Below, one piece after another: positions 7,498-15,216 of a DNA stretch of 61,047 bases. The first letter of the stretch is position 1, and every line of letters starts with the position of its first letter. The notes under the pieces were generated by a model. The model was not told the origin of the DNA and did not search any database. It saw only the letters and a list, made by a program, of their open reading frames with translations. The translations under genes and the position numbers were made by a program. The DNA comes from Bog-756 sp035949055 (GTDB lineage: Bacteria > Actinomycetota > Acidimicrobiia > Acidimicrobiales > RAAP-2), in NCBI GenBank assembly GCA_035949055.1, contig DASZIO010000031.1, forward strand, positions 1 through 61,047. The letters are read 5' to 3'.

Positions 7498-8073
7498 ATG
7501 AGCGAAAACAGTCCACGTTGCCTGCTCGTCCGCCACGGTCAGACCGAGTGGAGCCAGGACGGCCGCCACACCGGGCGCTCCGATCCGGTCCTGTTGCCCG
7601 AGGGCGAGACCCGGGCCCGGGCCCTGGCGGCCAGGTTGGCCCCGTACGCCACGGCTACCGTGCTGACCAGCCCGCTGCGGCGTGCCCGCGAGACCGCCGA
7701 GCTCGCCGGCCTGGGCCGTCGCGCCATCGTGGACCCCGACCTCTGCGAATGGGACTACGGCTCCTACGACGGGCTCACCTCGGCTGAGATCAGGGACATG
7801 CGAGCCGGATGGGACCTGTTCACCGACGGGACACCCGACGGCGAGGGGGTCACCGACGTCGGGAGGCGGGTGGACCGGGTCATCGCCCGCATCCGGTCTA
7901 CGCCGGGGGACGTGGTCATTGTGGCCCACGCCCATGTCCTACGGGTGCTCGGGGCCCGATGGATTGGGCTCGAGCCGACCGGAGGCCGCCATTTCCGGCT
8001 GGCGCCGGCTTCGGTGAGCGAGCTCGGGTGGGAGCGCGAGGTGCCGGTCATCAACCTATGGAACAGCCGTTGA
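7498..8073 (+). CDS. Histidine phosphatase superfamily protein (phosphoglycerate-mutase-like)
   Basis: A 191-residue branch-1 histidine phosphatase. The phosphoacceptor histidine sits in LLVRHGQTEW near residue 12. The family also shows the second arginine (SPLRRARETAELAG), the acid region CEWDYGSYDGLT and the second histidine in VVIVAHAHVLRVLGARWIG. The substrate cannot be told from sequence: candidates are sugar phosphates, alpha-ribazole phosphate or 2,3-bisphosphoglycerate-type compounds. It is divergent from the sigma factor across 175 bp in which I see no further gene and no clear promoter. Confidence 0.85.
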   Translation: MSENSPRCLLVRHGQTEWSQDGRHTGRSDPVLLPEGETRARALAARLAPYATATVLTSPLRRARETAELAGLGRRAIVDPDLCEWDYGSYDGLTSAEIRDMRAGWDLFTDGTPDGEGVTDVGRRVDRVIARIRSTPGDVVIVAHAHVLRVLGARWIGLEPTGGRHFRLAPASVSELGWEREVPVINLWNSR

Positions 8074-8147
8074 TCGGGGTGCCGGCCGTCGACCGGTGAC
8101 TCGCCGACCGCTCGGAGTGGAGCTCCGGCGGGCCGGCCCGACACGGC

Positions 8148-8597
8148 TCAGCCCGCGCTCTGGCGGAGGACGGGCCTGCGGCCCTGGGCCCGCGCCACCA
8201 TGTCGGCCAGATTGAACGACTCGAGGTGGGTGCGCATGTGCTCACCCACGTCGGCCCACACGGCGAGGAGCACGCACTGGCCCTCGTGGTCGCAGGCACC
8301 GTTCTCGTGGGGCAGGCCGAAGTCGCCTGCCACGATGGGTCCGTCGACGGCCGAGACGATCTGGGACAGGCTGATCTCCTCGGGGGGGCGGGCCAGCACG
8401 TAGCCGCCGCCGACCCCGCGCTTGGAGCGGACCAGTCCCGCCCCCTTGAGCGCCAGGAGGATCTGCTCGAGATAGGGCTGGGGCAGGCCGGTGCGCTCGG
8501 CGATGTCCCTGACCGCCGTCGGCCCCTCGCCGTCGGTATGCAGGGCCAGGGACAACAGGGCTCGGCTGGCGTAATCACCCCGGGTCGAGACCTTCAC
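8148..8597 (-). CDS. Rrf2-family transcriptional regulator (IscR-like)
   Basis: A 149-residue winged-helix regulator. The N-terminus MKVSTRGDYASRALLSLA and the recognition region ERTGLPQPYLEQILLALKGAGLVRSKRGVGGGY are typical Rrf2. The sensory loop holds only two cysteines spaced C-x5-C (ACDHEGQC before VLLAVW). Alignment of the following Val-Trp segment with IscR suggests the first cluster cysteine of the IscR triad is missing. It may bind a [2Fe-2S] cluster with another ligand, or sense by another route. A TAGCAT box at 8609–8604 lies six bases before the GTG start, suggesting a leaderless mRNA. Confidence 0.88.
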   Translation of the reverse strand: MKVSTRGDYASRALLSLALHTDGEGPTAVRDIAERTGLPQPYLEQILLALKGAGLVRSKRGVGGGYVLARPPEEISLSQIVSAVDGPIVAGDFGLPHENGACDHEGQCVLLAVWADVGEHMRTHLESFNLADMVARAQGRRPVLRQSAG

Positions 8598-8660
8598 GGA
8601 ACCATGCTATTGCCTCCGGCCACCGGAAATGGTGCTGGTGCCTGGGCCACGAGGAACAGT

Positions 8661-8690
8661 GGGGCCGGGACCCGCGGCGGGCGCGGCCCC
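8661..8690 (-). terminator. GC hairpin downstream of the orphan gene at 8710–9384
   Basis: GGGGCCG pairs with CGGCCCC around a 16-base, GC-rich centre that can fold further. It lies in the gap between the stop of the upstream minus-strand gene and the Rrf2 start. No U-tract is present. Confidence 0.35.
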
Positions 8691-8709
8691 GGGAAGGGAC
8701 CGGGGTTGC

Positions 8710-9384
8710 TCAGCGAGCGCCCAGTCGGCCACCGGCCAGATCCTCGGCCATGGCCCACCCGAAGACCACGAGCCGTGCACCGGCACCCGCGTCCACCTTC
8801 TCGAAGAAGGTGCAGAGCTCGGGACCGGCGGCAGCCTTCGGGCTCGTGAAGTCGAATCCGCCGGCCTCGCTCCCGTCGCCGGCCACCACGAAGGTGCGAT
8901 CGTCGATCCGGCCGTCGGCGCCGAAGCGCTTGGCCAGGCGGCGCCCCCAGGCCCGCTCCTCGCCGGTGGCCTTGTGGTCGGGACCGGGCACCACGTCGGT
9001 GAGCCCGGCAAAGGCCCGGTAGCCCTCGGCCGCCAGCAGCCGGGTCCCGACGAGGACGTCCTCGTCGGGGAAGGCCAGGAGGGCCCGACGGTACTTGTCG
9101 CCCATCATGGCCCGCAGGACGGTGTCCGCCCGGCTGGTGCGGTCCACCGTGGCCAGGCCGATGAGCAGGGACGGCGTCCCGCCGATGCGCTCGAGGGTGG
9201 AGAAGGAGTACCCGCGCAGCTTGCTCCCCTCGCGGGCCCGGGTGACCAACACCCATTCCTCGCGCTGTTTCGACAGGAAACCGATGTCGAAGCGGGGTTC
9301 ACGTTCGGCGCACAGGTCGGCCATCTCGGCCAGCTCAGTGTCACTAATCGATGTGCAGTCCTTGGTCTCCACCTGGATGGACAT
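8710..9384 (-). CDS. Protein of unknown function, 224 residues
   Basis: I do not recognise a family. The ATG at 9384 starts MSIQVETKDCTSISD. The protein is soluble, balanced in charge and has no signal peptide or membrane helix. Readable stretches include AEREPRFDIGFLSKQREEWVLVTR, SFSTLERIGGTPSLLIG and LLAAEGYRAFAGLTDVVPGPD, with alternating strands and helices that could suit a GNAT-like acetyltransferase fold (weak inference). A CoA-binding R/QxxGxG/A loop is not evident. It lies downstream of dnaE on the same strand, separated by 242 bp with a hairpin, so it is probably transcribed separately. Codon use matches the neighbours. Confidence 0.7.
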   Translation of the reverse strand: MSIQVETKDCTSISDTELAEMADLCAEREPRFDIGFLSKQREEWVLVTRAREGSKLRGYSFSTLERIGGTPSLLIGLATVDRTSRADTVLRAMMGDKYRRALLAFPDEDVLVGTRLLAAEGYRAFAGLTDVVPGPDHKATGEERAWGRRLAKRFGADGRIDDRTFVVAGDGSEAGGFDFTSPKAAAGPELCTFFEKVDAGAGARLVVFGWAMAEDLAGGRLGAR

Positions 9385-9626
9385 GTGCCGTTCTGTACTC
9401 CTCGGTCTTCCTGCGGCGGGAGCCGCCGGCCCGGGTCTGCCGCAGAGCCCCCGAGGTACCACCCGCCCGGCGGGCGAGCGATGTGCGGGCCTCCACGTCA
9501 GGAGCCGTTCCACGATTTTAAGGGATTTGGAGCCGCCTGTCGTATCCGCCTGCCCAGGCCCCACCGGCGACTGCTCCGAGGAGGGCCGAGCCGGCCCGGG
9601 CCCGGCCCTTCTGCCGGGCGCCCGCT
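9385..9626. other. Intergenic region between dnaE and the 224-residue orphan
   Basis: No gene is seen. An AT-rich island at about 9514–9530 stands out from the high-GC background. On the minus strand it reads CCCTTAAAATCG, giving a TAAAAT -10-like hexamer that may drive the downstream minus-strand orphan gene. The dnaE-proximal end carries the hairpin at 9582–9609. Confidence 0.35.
9582..9609 (-). terminator. GC hairpin downstream of dnaE
   Basis: AGGGCCG pairs with CGGCCCT, enclosing a centre that includes the palindrome GGCCCGGGCC, 18 bases beyond the dnaE stop. There is no U-tract. The position fits a dnaE terminator. Confidence 0.45.
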
Positions 9627-12600
9627 TCAGCTCTGGATGGCGTGCGGCCCGAGCAGCACCCGCAGTTCCCCGACCAATCCCCGCCGGCTGTCCACGTTGA
9701 ACTCCGGCGGAAGCCGGAGGACGGTGTCGCCGACGTGGAGGAAGACGGGAGAGTCACCGGGATGCTCCCGCAACAGCCGTTTGAGCCGGTCGACCACCCG
9801 GTCGGTCAGGGAATTGAGGGGAAGCGAGATCCGCAGGTCTCCGCCGCCTTCGACGGTCAGCTCGGGCCGCTGGACCTCCATGCAGACCAACTTGAGCCGG
9901 TCGTCGCGGAGGTCGACCCGGCCCCTGATGACGACCACCGCGTCGTCGTCGAGCAGGGCTCCGTAGTCGGCCATGCACTTGGGGAACACGAACACCTCGA
10001 TGGAGGCGTTGAGGTCCTCCAGGACGAACGTCCCCATCAGGTCGCCCTTCTTGGTGTAGCGGCGGGTCAGTTCGGTGACCACCCCGCCCACCAGCCGCAC
10101 CTGCCCCTCGCCGCCGCCCAACGGGCCGCCGACCACCGGCGCGTCGGGATCGATGTCCCTCAGCTCGGCCAGCGCGCAGTCGGTGAGGCGGGCCAGTGGG
10201 CCCTCCAGGCCCATCAGCGGGTGGTCGCTGATGTAGAGCCCGAGCATCTCCTTCTCGAAGGCCAACCGTTGGGCCTTGTCGAATTCGGTGTCCGGGATGG
10301 GCAGGCGGGTGTCGGCGAAGCCGCCGGCGCCCGACGTCTCGGGTTCGAGGGCCGCGAACAGCGACACGACGCCGGCATCGTGCTCACGTCGGCGTTCGAG
10401 GGTGCGATCCACGATCTCCTCGAAGGCCAGGCACAGGCCGCGCCGAGGGTGGCCGAGTGAGTCGAAACCACCGGCCTTGACGAGGGATTCGATGGTGCGC
10501 TTGTTGAGCACGGTGGGATCGACCCGTTGACAGAAGTCGTAGAAGTCGGTGAAGGGGCCCTGCGCCTCGCGCTCCGCCACGATGTGGGCGACCAACCCCG
10601 CGCCCACGTTGCGCACGGCGGCCAGGCCGAAGGTGATGGCACCGGTCCCCACCGGCGGCCCCCCGGGGCCGGGCGGCCCGGCCGGCCCCGCTGCGGCGAA
10701 GTCGGACAGAGACCGGTTGACGTCGGGGACCTGCACCTCGATGCCGAGGGAGCGGCATTCGGCCAGGTACACGGCCGTCTTGTCCTTGTTGTCCCTGACC
10801 GAGGTGAGCAGGCTGGCCAGATACTCGACGGGGTGGTGGGCCTTGAGCCACGCCGTCTGGTAGGCGATGAACCCGTAGCCGTAGGAGTGGGACTTGTTGA
10901 ACGCGTAGTCCGCGAACGGCTCGATGATGTCGAACAGCTGGGTGCCGAGCGGCTCTCCGTAACCGCGGGCGGCGCAGCCGGCCACGAACTTCTCGCGCTC
11001 GGCCCGGATGAGGGCCCGGTCCTTCTTGCCACAGGCCTTCCGCAGGTTGTCCGCTTCGGCGAGCGTGTAGCCGGCGAACTTCTGGGCCACCCGCATCACC
11101 GACTCCTGGTAGATCATGAGCCCGTACGTGTCGCCCAGGATCTCCTCGAGGTCGGGATGCAGGTAGGTCACCTGCTGCCGGCCGTTCTTGCGGTCGGCGT
11201 AGTCGCGGTGCATGTTCTGGGCCATCGGGCCGGGCCGGTAGAGGGCGACCAGGGCGGCCACGTCGTCGAAGGTGGTCGGTGCCAATGACCGCATGAGCGA
11301 CCGCATCGGCCCGCCCTCGAGCTGGAACACACCCATCGACTCGCCCCGGCACAGCATGGAGAACGTCTCGGGGTCGTCGAGCGGGATCCGGTCGACGTCG
11401 GGCCGGGTGCCGGTGGAGACCTCGATCATGTCGAGGGTCCGCTCGATCACCGAGAGGTTGCGCAACCCCAGGAAGTCCATCTTGAGCAGACCCAGCTCCT
11501 CGACGCCGTGCATCTCGTACTGGGTGACGATCGGGGCGGCCTCGGGGACGTCCCCGTCGGGCTTGCGCTGCACCGGCAGGTATTCGGTGAGGGGCTGGTC
11601 GGTGATGACCACCGCCGCAGCATGGATGCCGTCCTGGCGGCGCAGACCCTCGAGGCCCTTGGCCACGTCGATGACCCGGCGGGCTTCAGGATCGGCGTCG
11701 TACATGCCCCGGAGCTCGGAGGCCGCTGCGAAGCCGTCTTCTTGGCCCTCGGTCCGATCGAGACACGCGGCGAGGGGCGTGTCTCGCCCCATCAACAGCG
11801 GCGGCATGGCCTTGGCGATCTTGTCGCCGACCACGTACGGGTACCCGAGCACCCTCGCCGCGTCGCGCACCGCGGCCCGGGCCTTGATGGTTGAAAAGGT
11901 AACGATCTGGGCCACGTGGTCCGGCCCGTAACGGTCGGCGGCGTACCGGATCATGTCGCTCCGATAGCGCTCGTCGAAATCCATGTCGATGTCGGGCATC
12001 TGGACGCGCCCGGGGTTGAGGAACCGCTCGAACAGGAGGTCGTAACGGATCGGGTCGAGGTCGACGATCCGGAGGCAGTAGGCGACGCAGCAGCCGGCCG
12101 CCGATCCGCGCCCGGGGCCGACCCGGATCCGGCGAGATCGGGCGTAACGGATGAGATCCCAGACCACCAGGAAGTAGGCGGCGAACCCCATGTCCTCGAT
12201 GACCCCGAGCTCGAAGTCGAGGCGGCTGCGCACCTCGTCCGGGACCGGGGCACCGTAGCGCTCCTCGGCTCCGGTGAAGGTGAGGTGGCGCAGGTAGGCG
12301 GAGGCCCGCGCTTCGTAGCTCTCGCCACTGAACTCGGGTGGTACCGGGAAGCGGGGCAGGCTCGGCCGGCCGAAATCGATCTCGACGCGGGCCCGCTCGG
12401 CGATAAGCAACGTGTTGTCGCATGCCTCGGGCAGTTCGGCGAAGAGGTGGCGCATCTCGGCCGCCGACTTGAGGTAGTGCTCCTCTCCCTCGAACTTGAA
12501 CCGCTTCGGGTCGTCGATGAGGGCGCCGGTCTGGACGCAGAGCAGGGCGTCGTGGGCGACATGGTCCTCGCGGTGGGTGTAGTGGCTGTCGTTGGTGGCG

Positions 12601-13250
12601 AGCAGCGGTGCCCCGATGCGCCGGGCGATCTCCACCAGGGCCGGGTTGGTCTTGTGCTGTTGGGGCAGGCCGTGGTCCTGGAGCTCGACGAAGAGGTTCT
12701 CGCGGCCGAAGATGTCCTGGAGGCGGGCGGCCAGGGACTCGGCCTTGATGCGGTCGTCGGCCAGCAGGGCCTGGAGGACGACCCCGCCGAGGCATCCGGT
12801 GGTGGCGATCAGCCCCGAGCTGTGGCGCTCGAGCAGCTCCCAGTCGACGCGGGGCTTGTAGTAGTAGCCCTCGAGGTAGGCCGCAGACGACAACTTGAGC
12901 AGGTTTCGATACCCCTCGCCCGATTCGGCCAGCAGCGTGAGGTGGTAGTAGAGCTTCTCACCGCCCCCGGTGTCGCCCCCTGTGTCATCCACCTTGCCCC
13001 GACGCACCGGTCGATCACGGCGCGACTCGGCGGCCATGTAGGCCTCGGTTCCGATGATCGGGGTGATGTCGGCCCGGCGGCAGGAGGCGTAGAAGTCGAG
13101 GACCCCGTACATGTTCCCGTGGTCGGTGATACCGAGGGCGGCTTGGCCGTCGTCCGCCGCCGCCTGCACGAGATCGTCGACCCGGGCCGCTCCGTCGAGC
13201 ATCGAGAACTCGGTGTGGGTGTGGAGGTGAGTGAACGACGATTGGGCCAA
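9627..13250 (-). CDS. dnaE: DNA polymerase III alpha subunit (DnaE1 type)
   Basis: The main replicative polymerase, 1207 residues. The PHP domain opens at once (FTHLHTHTEFSMLDGAAR) with the metal-binding pattern LGITDHGNMYG. The palm carries the catalytic aspartates in PDIDMDFDERYRSDMIRY, preceded by VGPGRGSAAG. Fingers motifs (DGIHAAAVVI, MDFLGLRNL) and the YAFNKSHSYGYG...AYQTAWLKAHHP region are intact, followed by helix-hairpin-helix and OB-fold (beta-binding) regions. The length suits actinobacterial DnaE1. The start is a TTG. The in-frame extension upstream (about 25 codons to a stop) contains no ATG, GTG or TTG and does not look like DnaE. Confidence 0.97.
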   Translation of the reverse strand: MAQSSFTHLHTHTEFSMLDGAARVDDLVQAAADDGQAALGITDHGNMYGVLDFYASCRRADITPIIGTEAYMAAESRRDRPVRRGKVDDTGGDTGGGEKLYYHLTLLAESGEGYRNLLKLSSAAYLEGYYYKPRVDWELLERHSSGLIATTGCLGGVVLQALLADDRIKAESLAARLQDIFGRENLFVELQDHGLPQQHKTNPALVEIARRIGAPLLATNDSHYTHREDHVAHDALLCVQTGALIDDPKRFKFEGEEHYLKSAAEMRHLFAELPEACDNTLLIAERARVEIDFGRPSLPRFPVPPEFSGESYEARASAYLRHLTFTGAEERYGAPVPDEVRSRLDFELGVIEDMGFAAYFLVVWDLIRYARSRRIRVGPGRGSAAGCCVAYCLRIVDLDPIRYDLLFERFLNPGRVQMPDIDMDFDERYRSDMIRYAADRYGPDHVAQIVTFSTIKARAAVRDAARVLGYPYVVGDKIAKAMPPLLMGRDTPLAACLDRTEGQEDGFAAASELRGMYDADPEARRVIDVAKGLEGLRRQDGIHAAAVVITDQPLTEYLPVQRKPDGDVPEAAPIVTQYEMHGVEELGLLKMDFLGLRNLSVIERTLDMIEVSTGTRPDVDRIPLDDPETFSMLCRGESMGVFQLEGGPMRSLMRSLAPTTFDDVAALVALYRPGPMAQNMHRDYADRKNGRQQVTYLHPDLEEILGDTYGLMIYQESVMRVAQKFAGYTLAEADNLRKACGKKDRALIRAEREKFVAGCAARGYGEPLGTQLFDIIEPFADYAFNKSHSYGYGFIAYQTAWLKAHHPVEYLASLLTSVRDNKDKTAVYLAECRSLGIEVQVPDVNRSLSDFAAAGPAGPPGPGGPPVGTGAITFGLAAVRNVGAGLVAHIVAEREAQGPFTDFYDFCQRVDPTVLNKRTIESLVKAGGFDSLGHPRRGLCLAFEEIVDRTLERRREHDAGVVSLFAALEPETSGAGGFADTRLPIPDTEFDKAQRLAFEKEMLGLYISDHPLMGLEGPLARLTDCALAELRDIDPDAPVVGGPLGGGEGQVRLVGGVVTELTRRYTKKGDLMGTFVLEDLNASIEVFVFPKCMADYGALLDDDAVVVIRGRVDLRDDRLKLVCMEVQRPELTVEGGGDLRISLPLNSLTDRVVDRLKRLLREHPGDSPVFLHVGDTVLRLPPEFNVDSRRGLVGELRVLLGPHAIQS

Positions 13251-13292
13251 CTGGTGGTCGCCTTCCGGGAGGGGTCCGAGGCCGTGGCGACC

Positions 13293-13313
13293 TTCTCCAC
13301 AGGCTGTGGACGA
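13293..13313. promoter_or_regulatory. Inverted pair of DnaA-box-like sites upstream of dnaE
   Basis: TTCTCCACA at 13293–13301 faces TGTGGACGA at 13305–13313 across three bases. Read in its own orientation, each matches the actinobacterial DnaA box TTGTCCACA at eight of nine positions. They lie 43–63 bases upstream of the dnaE start. Confidence 0.4.
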
Positions 13314-13376
13314 GTTACAGCAGTGTCATTCCGACCCTAGCGCGCCTCGCTGACGCCCGCGGCGAGCCTGGCGCCG

Positions 13377-13411
13377 GTCCCGACCGGACGGCGCCCGTCC
13401 CGACCGGACGG
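13377..13411. repeat. Two perfect 15-bp direct repeats, 20-bp period, upstream of dnaE
   Basis: GTCCCGACCGGACGG occurs at 13377–13391 and again at 13397–13411. The 20-bp period is about two helical turns. The pair lies in the gap between bpa and dnaE and could be an operator for dnaE or chance in GC-rich DNA. Confidence 0.6.
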
Positions 13412-13462
13412 TCCGGGGCCGATGGGGGACGGCTCGCAGACGTCACCACGCGCCCCGGCAAC

Positions 13463-14035
13463 TCACAGGTAGGTGCCCGGCCGGCCCAGGTCCGGGGCCG
13501 CCCCCGCACCGGGCGGGAGCGAGCGTTGGCGCATCTCGTCCAGCTGGGCCCGGGCCGCAACCTGTTGGGCCACCAGGGTGGCCTGGATGCCGTGGAAGAG
13601 CCCTTCCAGCCAGCCGACGAGCTGGGCGTGGGCCACGCGTAGCTCGGCCTCGGACGGCGTGGGCGAGTCGAAGGGGATGGAGACCCGGTCGAGCTCGGCC
13701 ACCAGGTCGGGCGACAGGCCCTCGGCCAGCTCACGGATCGACTGCTCGTAGATCTCTCGCAGGCGCGACCGACTGGCCTCGTCGAGCGGGGCCTGGCGGA
13801 CCTCGTCGAGCAGCTGTTTGACCATCGACCCGATGCGCAGCAACTTGGCCGGCTGCTCGATCGATTCCCCTTCCTTGCGGTCGTCGTCGCTGCCTCCCCC
13901 CGGACCGGCGGTCCCACTCGCCCCGGGTTGGAGCGATGGCGTTCCCCCGGGCGGGCGCTCGAGCACCTCGGGTTGGAGCGGTCCGTCGTCGCGGCCATCG
14001 CGGTCGCTATCGGAGCCGGATGCTGGAGTCACCAC
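13463..14035 (-). CDS. bpa: Bacterial proteasome activator (Bpa/PafE, DUF2587)
   Basis: A 190-residue protein. After a disordered N-terminus (Asp/Gly/Pro-rich, about residues 1–55), four helices match the Bpa/PafE fold: LLRIGSMVKQLLDEVRQAPLD, SRLREIYEQSIRELAEGL, PSEAELRVAHAQLVGWLEG and LFHGIQATLVAQQVAARAQLDEM. The chain ends in GRPGTYL. In Mycobacterium tuberculosis Bpa ends in GQYL, which docks into the 20S proteasome alpha ring and opens the gate, so the penultimate Tyr-Leu here fits the same job. Bpa forms an ATP-independent dodecameric ring. The start is GTG 14035 or 14032, overlapping or abutting the upstream stop. A 20S proteasome is implied elsewhere in the genome. Confidence 0.85.
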   Translation of the reverse strand: MVTPASGSDSDRDGRDDGPLQPEVLERPPGGTPSLQPGASGTAGPGGGSDDDRKEGESIEQPAKLLRIGSMVKQLLDEVRQAPLDEASRSRLREIYEQSIRELAEGLSPDLVAELDRVSIPFDSPTPSEAELRVAHAQLVGWLEGLFHGIQATLVAQQVAARAQLDEMRQRSLPPGAGAAPDLGRPGTYL

Positions 14036-14037
14036 TC

Positions 14038-15192
14038 TCAGATGTTGCCATGTCCGGCAAAGGTCACCAAGGGGACGAGCATCTCGTCCGAGGTCAGCGA
14101 TCCGTGCCGGCTGACCAGACGGCTCTCGCCGGTGTCCGCCGGGTCGATGAACGCGATGGGCTCCTGGGGGATGAGGACCACGTCCCCGAGGCGGGGGAGG
14201 AACTCCTGGCCGACGGGGCCGCCGAACAGGCCCTCGTCGATGACCTCGTCCCGCGTCTTCACCCAGGTCGTCTGGGCGTAGCGGCCGGTCACTGCGTCCA
14301 GGAGGTCGCCGGTCCTGCCTGGCCGGGCATGGAGCCAGCGGAACCGGCCCTCGCCGGACAGGTAGGACACCAGATCCATGATCTCTCGTCCGAGGAGCTC
14401 GAGCCTCGGGCCGACGTCGATCTGGCCGTGGTCGGCGGTGACCACCAGGGCGGCGCCGGCGGGCAACTGGTCGGCCACGTCGGCCACCATCCGGTCGACC
14501 GCCCGGAGCTCGGCGTCGTAGAGCTCTCCGAGGCCACTCGTGTGGGCCACCCGGTCGATCCCGTCGTAGTAGGCGTAGACGAAGGGCTCGCCCACCCTCA
14601 GGAGACGGCTCACCTCGGCCGGAAGGGAGGACAGCACCTTGTAGCCGTGCAGGGGTGAGTCTCCGAGGTGGGCGGCGGTGAAACCCGTCCCTCCGAACTC
14701 GCTCCGCGACACCACGGGCACCGGACGGCTCGCGCCGGCAAAGGGGGCGCACGGTTGGAATTGCCGTGCCGGCACGGTGCGGCGACCGTCGCGGGCCCGG
14801 CGGCTGCCCACCGTCCAGTGCAGCGCATCGAGGATCTCGCCGTCGAGGGCGAGCCGGTAGCCGAGCAGCCCGTGCAAATTCGGGGTAAGCCCCGTGGTGA
14901 TCGACGTGAGGGCGCAGGCCGTGGTGGTGGGAGCGACCGAGGTGATGGGCCGCTCCATCCCGACCGCGCCCGACAGGGCGGGGGCGGTCGTGCGGCGGGC
15001 CCGGAGCTGCTCCCAGCCCAGCCCGTCGAGGACCAGCAGCACGATCTGGGACGCGTGCTGCGCCGGTGCCGGCAGCCAGCCGACGCCCGGGCCGTCGGGC
15101 TCCTGGCGATGGAAGAGGGCCGGAACGACCGTGGCGATGCAGGCCCCGCCGTAGTCGGGGAGCACCGGAGGCAGGGTCGGGGTGCCGGGCAC
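14038..15192 (-). CDS. Alkaline-phosphatase-fold protein (type I phosphodiesterase/nucleotide pyrophosphatase family)
   Basis: A 384-residue protein. QIVLLVLDGLGWEQL carries the first metal aspartate. PTTTACALTSITTGLTPNLHGLLGY provides the catalytic threonine/serine region and a metal-binding His. YAYYDGIDRVAHTSG and VVTADHGQIDVG supply the remaining Asp/His ligands. This is the signature of the nucleotide pyrophosphatase/phosphodiesterase family. No signal peptide is obvious, so it is probably cytoplasmic. The substrate is unknown. The start is GTG 15192; the stop overlaps the Bpa start region, so the two are likely co-transcribed. Confidence 0.85.
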   Translation of the reverse strand: MPGTPTLPPVLPDYGGACIATVVPALFHRQEPDGPGVGWLPAPAQHASQIVLLVLDGLGWEQLRARRTTAPALSGAVGMERPITSVAPTTTACALTSITTGLTPNLHGLLGYRLALDGEILDALHWTVGSRRARDGRRTVPARQFQPCAPFAGASRPVPVVSRSEFGGTGFTAAHLGDSPLHGYKVLSSLPAEVSRLLRVGEPFVYAYYDGIDRVAHTSGLGELYDAELRAVDRMVADVADQLPAGAALVVTADHGQIDVGPRLELLGREIMDLVSYLSGEGRFRWLHARPGRTGDLLDAVTGRYAQTTWVKTRDEVIDEGLFGGPVGQEFLPRLGDVVLIPQEPIAFIDPADTGESRLVSRHGSLTSDEMLVPLVTFAGHGNI

Positions 15193-15216
15193 AGCCGCCG
15201 ACTGTAGGTCGCAGCG

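Noticed and set aside
8629..9966. 445-codon plus-strand open frame over the orphan gene and the dnaE 3' end
   Set aside because: Low-complexity shadow of two minus-strand genes; no domain readable.
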